Assembly (NCBI GenBank): GCA_900316075.1
Contig: ONBT01000011.1
Coordinates: 1 to 58,457, forward strand
Direction: 5' to 3'
Length of the DNA: 58,457 nt
Origin: an uncultured Lachnospiraceae bacterium
Lineage (GTDB): Bacteria > Bacillota > Clostridia > Lachnospirales > Lachnospiraceae
Within the stretch, counting starts at the first letter, position 1. Every line of letters starts with the position of its first letter. This document shows positions 54,836-58,457 of this stretch, in pieces. The notes beneath the pieces are model-generated. The model had not been told where the DNA came from. It made no database searches and saw only the letters and a program-made list of their open reading frames with translations. A program made the translations under genes and the position numbers.

Positions 54836-54966
54836 TTTTGCAACCTTTGCTCTGCCATTATACTTATTTCGCCTCTACTTGTCAACTCATTTTGCAACCG
54901 CTTAAGAAATAATTTTGAAAATATACGCAAAATAGGGTTGCAAATTGAGTTTGCATGTGTTATACT
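54836..54966. promoter_or_regulatory. Divergent promoters with TTTTGCAACC operators
   Basis: Leftward promoter at 54857-54885 and rightward promoter TTGCAA-16-TATACT at 54939-54966. Three operator-like sites: TTTTGCAACC at 54836 and 54890, and its complement GGTTGCAAA at 54936, overlapping the rightward -35. The XRE regulator probably binds all three and switches xis/mob against itself. Confidence 0.7.
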
Positions 54967-54990
54967 TGCATTCGTTAGGAGGTGAATGCC

Positions 54991-55644
54991 TTGAAACCAA
55001 AAGAAATATTTAGCCCGAAACAGGTCGGAGAACGGATCAAGGAGCGCCGGACAGAGCTCAAGCTGTCCATGCCGGAGCTGGGAAAACGGATCGGCGTCAA
55101 CAAATCCACTATCCAGCGGTATGAGGCAGATGGAGTCGATCCGAAACGTACCATGATCATCAACGGTCTTGCAGAAGCACTTTTCACCACTCCCGAATGG
55201 CTGACGGGGCTTTCCGACGACAAGGAATACAGTATCTATACCGTCTGCCAGATGGATTTGGAGAAGCACGTCAAGGGCTATCTGAATACGGTGACCTCCA
55301 CCGTCAATGGAGAGCCGCACCAGCAGCTATTGACTACCTTCCTTGGGCAACTCGTTGATCTCTACACCATCCTCGCACAGTATTGGGCGGTGTCCATGAA
55401 GAAGGTCGATGAAGTGGCGGAGGACGAAGGGCTGAAAGAGTCCATCGGCAAATATGCGATCCATATTGGCTCCATCACCGAGCAGGTTTACCAAAAGGAG
55501 ATGGAGATACCGATAGAGGATATGAAGCGATACCTGGACGGCATCCTGCATCTGTACGATGAGGGACGGACAAAGGTATCCATCCCGGAACTGTTTGGGA
55601 TCGTCGATCAGGCGAAACAGAAGCAGATCGAAAAAGGTACATAA
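54991..55644 (+). CDS. XRE-family transcriptional regulator
   Basis: 217 residues from the TTG at 54991, 8 nt after AGGAGG; a GTG at 54982 overlaps that site and is unlikely. The helix-turn-helix is at about 12-60 (IKERRTELKLSMPELGKRIG, NKSTIQRYEADG). The C-terminal part (about 85-217) is helical and unlike phage repressor peptidase domains, so induction by self-cleavage is not expected. It is the likely repressor of the divergent excision and mobilization genes. Confidence 0.85.
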   Translation: MKPKEIFSPKQVGERIKERRTELKLSMPELGKRIGVNKSTIQRYEADGVDPKRTMIINGLAEALFTTPEWLTGLSDDKEYSIYTVCQMDLEKHVKGYLNTVTSTVNGEPHQQLLTTFLGQLVDLYTILAQYWAVSMKKVDEVAEDEGLKESIGKYAIHIGSITEQVYQKEMEIPIEDMKRYLDGILHLYDEGRTKVSIPELFGIVDQAKQKQIEKGT

Positions 55645-55721
55645 GTACCGTGGCACCTTGAAATACGAATACGGGAAAAGAAAAAGCCGGTCATAACGAC
55701 CGGCAGCTATGGTAACGCACA

Positions 55722-55747
55722 CCATATGTCACAGACCCGATTGCCAC
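55722..55747 (-). repeat. Inverted repeat arm upstream of the integrase
   Basis: Reverse complement of the tnpV-proximal arm at 50087-50113, differing by a 2-nt gap. It overlaps the leader of the integrase gene. Position uncertain by one base. Confidence 0.6.
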
Positions 55748-55774
55748 GGATACGGAAAGGAGAATTACGAATCT

Positions 55775-57073
55775 ATGGCAAAAGGATCTGTCAGAAAGAA
55801 AGGCAACAAGTGGTACTACCGCTTCTATATGGAAGATGAAAGCGGCAGGCTGGTACAGAAGGAATTCGCCGGGACGGAAAGCAAAGCCGAAACGGAAGCC
55901 CTGCTCCGAAAGGCAATGGCCGATTGCGAGGAAAAGAAGTTCATTGCCAAGCCTGAGAACGTCACAGTGGGCGATCTGCTGGATATGTGGATTGAGGAAG
56001 AAGTCAAGCCCGGAAATCTCTCCAACGGCACGGTAATGGCCTATCAGGGCGCTGTGGGGCGCATCAAGCAATTCCCCATCGGAAGCCGGAAGCTCAAGAC
56101 CGTCACCTCAGAGCATTTACAGGCGTTCTTCGATCTCCTGTCCTTCGGCGGCGCAAACGCAGACGGAACGGAGGTCAAGCCCATCAGCAAGGGCTATATG
56201 CGGCAGTTCTCGGCGGTGATGCAGGGAGCATTCCGGTTTGCGGTATTCCCCAAACGGCTGCTGTCCTTCAACCCCATGCAGTATATCAAGATCAGGCAAA
56301 AGCAGGAAAGCTACGAGCTGTTCAATGAGGACAGTGAAGACGGTCTGACCGTTCCGACAATTTCTTACGAGCAGTTCAAGGCACTGACGGACTATCTGAA
56401 AAAGAAAGATAATCCGGCGCTCCTGCCCATCCAGATCGCCTACTATACAGGGCTTCGGATCGGCGAGGTCTGCGCTCTCACATGGCAGGACATCGACCTC
56501 AAGGAGCAGACCATCACGGTACGGCGCAGTATGCGCTACAACGGGGCAAGGCACAAGACGGAGATCGGCACCACCAAGCGGAGCAAAATCCGCACGGTGG
56601 ACTTCTGCGACACGCTGGCGGCAATCCTCAAGGCGGCAAAAACCGAGCAGCACAAAAATCGTTTTAAGTACGGCGAGCTATACAGCCTGAACTACTACAA
56701 GCAGGTGCAGGAAAAGGGCCGCAGCTACTATGAGCTTTACAGTCTGCAACGGTCGGTAGGTGTTCCGGAGGATTACAAGGAGATCGACCTTGTGTGTCTC
56801 CGCCCGGATGGCTGCTATGAATCATCCAGCACAGTAAGTATTGCCTGCCGGACAGCCTCAAAGAAAGTACCGGGACTGGAGGGCTTTCACTTCCATCAGC
56901 TCCGTCACACATTCACCAGCAACCTGCTCTCCAACGGAGCAGCGCCGAAGGACGTGCAGGAGCTTTTGGGACACGCCGACGTCAGTACCACCATGAACAT
57001 CTACGCTCACTCGACGAGGGAAGCGAAACGCTCCTCGGCCCGCCTGCTGGATAAGGTAGTGGGCGAAGGCTAA
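55775..57073 (+). CDS. int: Tyrosine recombinase (Tn916 Int-like integrase)
   Basis: 432 residues from the ATG with GGAGAA upstream ([17 protein letters not shown]). An N-terminal arm-binding domain (1-60) and a core-binding domain (65-185) precede the catalytic domain, with the Arg in [19 protein letters not shown], the His in [14 protein letters not shown] and the Tyr nucleophile in IYAH. About 50 residues (around 290-345) between the first Arg and HxLR are an extended loop, common in Tn916-type enzymes. It would integrate and excise this element. Confidence 0.95.
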   Translation: MAKGSVRKKGNKWYYRFYMEDESGRLVQKEFAGTESKAETEALLRKAMADCEEKKFIAKPENVTVGDLLDMWIEEEVKPGNLSNGTVMAYQGAVGRIKQFPIGSRKLKTVTSEHLQAFFDLLSFGGANADGTEVKPISKGYMRQFSAVMQGAFRFAVFPKRLLSFNPMQYIKIRQKQESYELFNEDSEDGLTVPTISYEQFKALTDYLKKKDNPALLPIQIAYYTGLRIGEVCALTWQDIDLKEQTITVRRSMRYNGARHKTEIGTTKRSKIRTVDFCDTLAAILKAAKTEQHKNRFKYGELYSLNYYKQVQEKGRSYYELYSLQRSVGVPEDYKEIDLVCLRPDGCYESSSTVSIACRTASKKVPGLEGFHFHQLRHTFTSNLLSNGAAPKDVQELLGHADVSTTMNIYAHSTREAKRSSARLLDKVVGEG

Positions 57074-57075
57074 AA

Positions 57076-57115
57076 AGTTTCCCTTGTTTTGCCCCACAAG
57101 GGCAAAAACAAGGGA
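57076..57115 (+). terminator. Terminator after the integrase, overlapping the right end
   Basis: TTTCCCTTGTTTT-GCCC and GGGC-AAAAACAAGGGAAA form a long stem with one bulge; the right arm is also the attachment-site core. Confidence 0.6.
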
Positions 57116-57119
57116 AAAC
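57098..57119 (+). repeat. Candidate right attachment site
   Basis: AAGGGCAAAAACAAGGGAAA..., direct counterpart of 50038-50059, 25 nt after the integrase stop. Confidence 0.45.
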
Positions 57120-57168
57120 GGAGCTTTCTATGGTAGCAGACCTGTGGGAAATGCAGAAAAATCAATAG

Positions 57169-57753
57169 GTTTCAGAGTTTCGGATAGATAAACCGGAAAT
57201 TGCCTTTGCTGATCCGGTGGAGATCGTCTGCGAAGAATGCCAGGGAAAACGTTTCAATCCAACTGCACTAAGCTACCGCTATCATGGGAAGAATATCGAA
57301 GAAGTCATGTCCCTGACGGTGAACCAGGCGGTGGAATTCTTTGATGATCCACATATCAGCAGAAAACTGAAAGGACTGCGTGATGTGGGACTGGGCTATA
57401 TGACATTAGGGCAGTCCACCAGCAGTATGTCCGGCGGCGAAAATCAGCGGTTGAAACTTGCCAGCGAGCTGAACAGGAAAGGCAATATCTATATCCTGGA
57501 TGAGCCTTCCACAGGCCTGCATTATAAAGATATCGAACATCTCATGGCAGTGCTGCGGAAATTGGCAGACAAGGGCAATACGATCATCATGATCGAGCAT
57601 CGTCTGGAAATGATCGCTGCAGCGGACTGGGTTATTGAAATGGGGCCGGGCGGAGGCAGTGAAGGTGGAACTGTTGTCTTCACAGGAGTTCCGGAAGAAC
57701 TGGTTAAAAGCGAAGCATCACTGACTGCAGAGTATATGAGACTGCAGATGTGA
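57169..57753 (+). pseudogene. 5'-truncated UvrA-like ABC ATPase
   Basis: 194 codons matching the C-terminal ATPase of UvrA-type proteins: the zinc-finger CEECQGKRFNP, the signature STSSMSGGENQRLKLA, Walker B IYILDEPSTGLHYKDI and the IEHRLEMI His-loop. The first ABC half and start codon are missing; an in-frame stop precedes it at 57166. Truncation lies within 50 bp of the element's right end, so insertion or deletion there probably removed the rest. It may be a short UvrA paralogue of the drug-resistance type rather than the true repair gene. Confidence 0.82.
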
Positions 57754-57820
57754 AAAGCATCAGTGTTTCACAACAGGTAAATCCCGGTTTGTCGGGTAAA
57801 GAGAAACAGAATATTTGTAA

Positions 57821-57862
57821 GCATAAGCATCTGTCGGGAGACTGACAGGTGCTTTTCTTATG
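57821..57862 (+). terminator. Long hairpin before the portal fragment
   Basis: GCATAAG...CTTATGC outer arms and CATCTGTC-GGGAGACT-GACAGGTG inner stem, with a CTTTTCTT tract on the right arm. Confidence 0.7.
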
Positions 57863-57887
57863 CCTTTTTTGAGGAAGGAGGGAGTGA

Positions 57888-58043
57888 TTGAGTATCTTTT
57901 CAAAGATGATCCGAAGCCGGGACAAGCCCGGGAAAAAGGAAGTGAAGGACGGGACCGCGGGGAGCGCCTATCAGGTGTATTTTGGTGGGAGTATTGCGGG
58001 GAAGACTGTAAATGAGCGGACATCGCTGGATTATGGACAGTGA
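57888..58043 (+). pseudogene. Phage portal protein N-terminal fragment
   Basis: 51 codons from a TTG with GGAAGGAGGG upstream. It opens MSIFSKMIRSRDKP and includes AYQVYFGGSIAGKTVNERT, the usual start of HK97-family portal proteins, where the next residues should be the ALxxxAVYACVRV helix. Instead the frame ends. With the terminase scrap at 49531 it shows that a siphophage-type prophage once lay here. Confidence 0.75.
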
Positions 58044-58182
58044 TAACTTTATCGGGGCAGGAAGGAAGGCCAAGCAAGGCGAGCCATTGGATTATCAGAT
58101 GCGCTTGAGTGCCCAGGAGATGGTTTTTCTGAACTAGGCCAGAAAGAATCATCTGGATTATTCAAAACTGATGTCGGCCAGG
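58033..58182 (+). pseudogene. Decayed small gene of unknown type
   Basis: From the ATG at 58033 a frame of 34 codons (MDSDNFIGAGRKAKQGEPLD...) ends at TAG 58135-58137 and continues in frame as ARKNHLDYSKLMSAR to a second stop. The continuation looks protein-like, so a nonsense mutation is likely. I cannot name the family. Confidence 0.4.
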
Positions 58183-58282
58183 TGATTCCGCTATGGATGT
58201 GATTGACCTGCTGTAATGCGGGTCCATTTTCTTCTTGCAGTCGCCCGTAAGTCTGAAATGAGAGCCAGAAAACCGTCGGATA

Positions 58283-58457
58283 CAGTTCCCTGCGCGAGCT
58301 GCCGGTCAGCAAGGGTAGTATGGAAGCCGAAGGCACAAGACTCCTGCAGGTCCGGCGTGGAAATTTGGTGTGTGGCCAAACCCGCCTGAACAAAATGTGA
58401 GTATTCAAGAGCCTGGCCCGATGTAAGGATAAGCAGGAAAAGGAGGGGGTCCCGACG
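58283..58457 (-). repeat. 175-bp conserved structured element, copy 2 (runs to window end)
   Basis: Inverse orientation of 48736-48910, 7 differences in 175. The inner flank (58140-58282) is unrelated to that of copy 1. The outer flank is beyond the window, so the true repeat may be longer. Confidence 0.8.

Larger units (their letters stand above)
50038..57119 (+). mobile_element. Mobilizable integrated element with tyrosine recombinase and MobA/MobL relaxase
   Basis: About 7.1 kb bounded by AAGGGCAAAARCAAGGG-type direct repeats (50038-50059 and 57098-57119, 18 of 22 identical). It carries tnpV, cargo genes, relaxase, oriT-like stems, excisionase-like gene, XRE regulator and integrase in the order expected for an integrative mobilizable element. 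It lacks a coupling protein and mating-channel genes, so transfer would need a helper. Base composition is clearly lower in GC than the flanks. Boundaries are inferred, not proven. Confidence 0.7.

Overview
The window is the replication-origin region of a moderately GC-rich Firmicute, most likely a Clostridia/Lachnospiraceae-type anaerobe. The evidence is the order rpmH-rnpA-yidD-yidC-jag-mnmE-mnmG-rsmG-parAB to the left of dnaA and dnaN-recF-gyrB-gyrA to the right, a complete dlt operon, a T-box leader, and two lineage-type hypothetical genes (DUF4446- and DUF3881-like) behind parB. Genes left of about 16.7 kb run leftward and nearly all genes to the right run rightward, as expected for two replichores diverging from oriC. 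No 16S rRNA is present, so the family assignment rests on gene content only.

Layout. 1-4.9 kb: tail of an unknown leftward gene, then dltA-B-C-D with a small dltX after dltD (D-alanylation of teichoic acids). 5-9.2 kb: DUF3881- and DUF4446-like genes, parB, parA, two parS sites and a coiled-coil protein. 9.2-16.6 kb: rsmG, mnmG, mnmE, jag, yidC, yidD, rnpA, rpmH (rRNA/tRNA modification, membrane insertion, RNase P, ribosome). 16.7-18.7 kb: a bipartite oriC around dnaA with diverged DnaA boxes. 18.7-28 kb: dnaN, recF, gyrB, gyrA, then a two-subunit class I fumarase whose genes are separated by an acyltransferase. 28.2-35.3 kb: tRNA-Ser, tRNA-Cys and a T-box-controlled trp operon (E, G, C, F, B, A) with no trpD. 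35.4-48.3 kb: a chemoreceptor, a HigBA-type toxin-antitoxin pair with an antitoxin remnant, tyrS, uppP, an ArsB/NhaD-type permease behind an attenuator-like leader, a zinc-ribbon protein, metG, tatD, ksgA and a TPR-GGDEF protein.

48.3-58.5 kb is accessory DNA in layers. Two 175-bp copies of a structured, non-coding-looking element lie in inverted orientation about 9.4 kb apart (48736-48910 and 58283-58457). Between them are phage remnants (a terminase fragment and a portal N-terminus), a 5'-truncated UvrA-like gene, and a 7.1-kb mobilizable element of lower GC bounded by an imperfect 22-bp direct repeat. That element carries tnpV, a DUF4160/DUF2442 pair, an acetyltransferase, a MerR-type regulator behind a 19-bp-spacer promoter, a MobA/MobL relaxase with a candidate oriT, an excisionase-like gene, an XRE regulator and a tyrosine recombinase.

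The most unusual signals are non-coding: (i) the 175-bp inverted element; (ii) a 36-nt hairpin repeat, single after dltX and in tandem 52-bp-period arrays in the trpG-trpC gap (where trpD would be expected) and after the GGDEF gene; (iii) a short motif related to TTTACATTAGTCAT recurring at gene boundaries; (iv) a dispersed GC-rich palindrome in three places; (v) local tandem duplications at trpE/trpG and tatD/ksgA. None of these is explained by the annotated genes.
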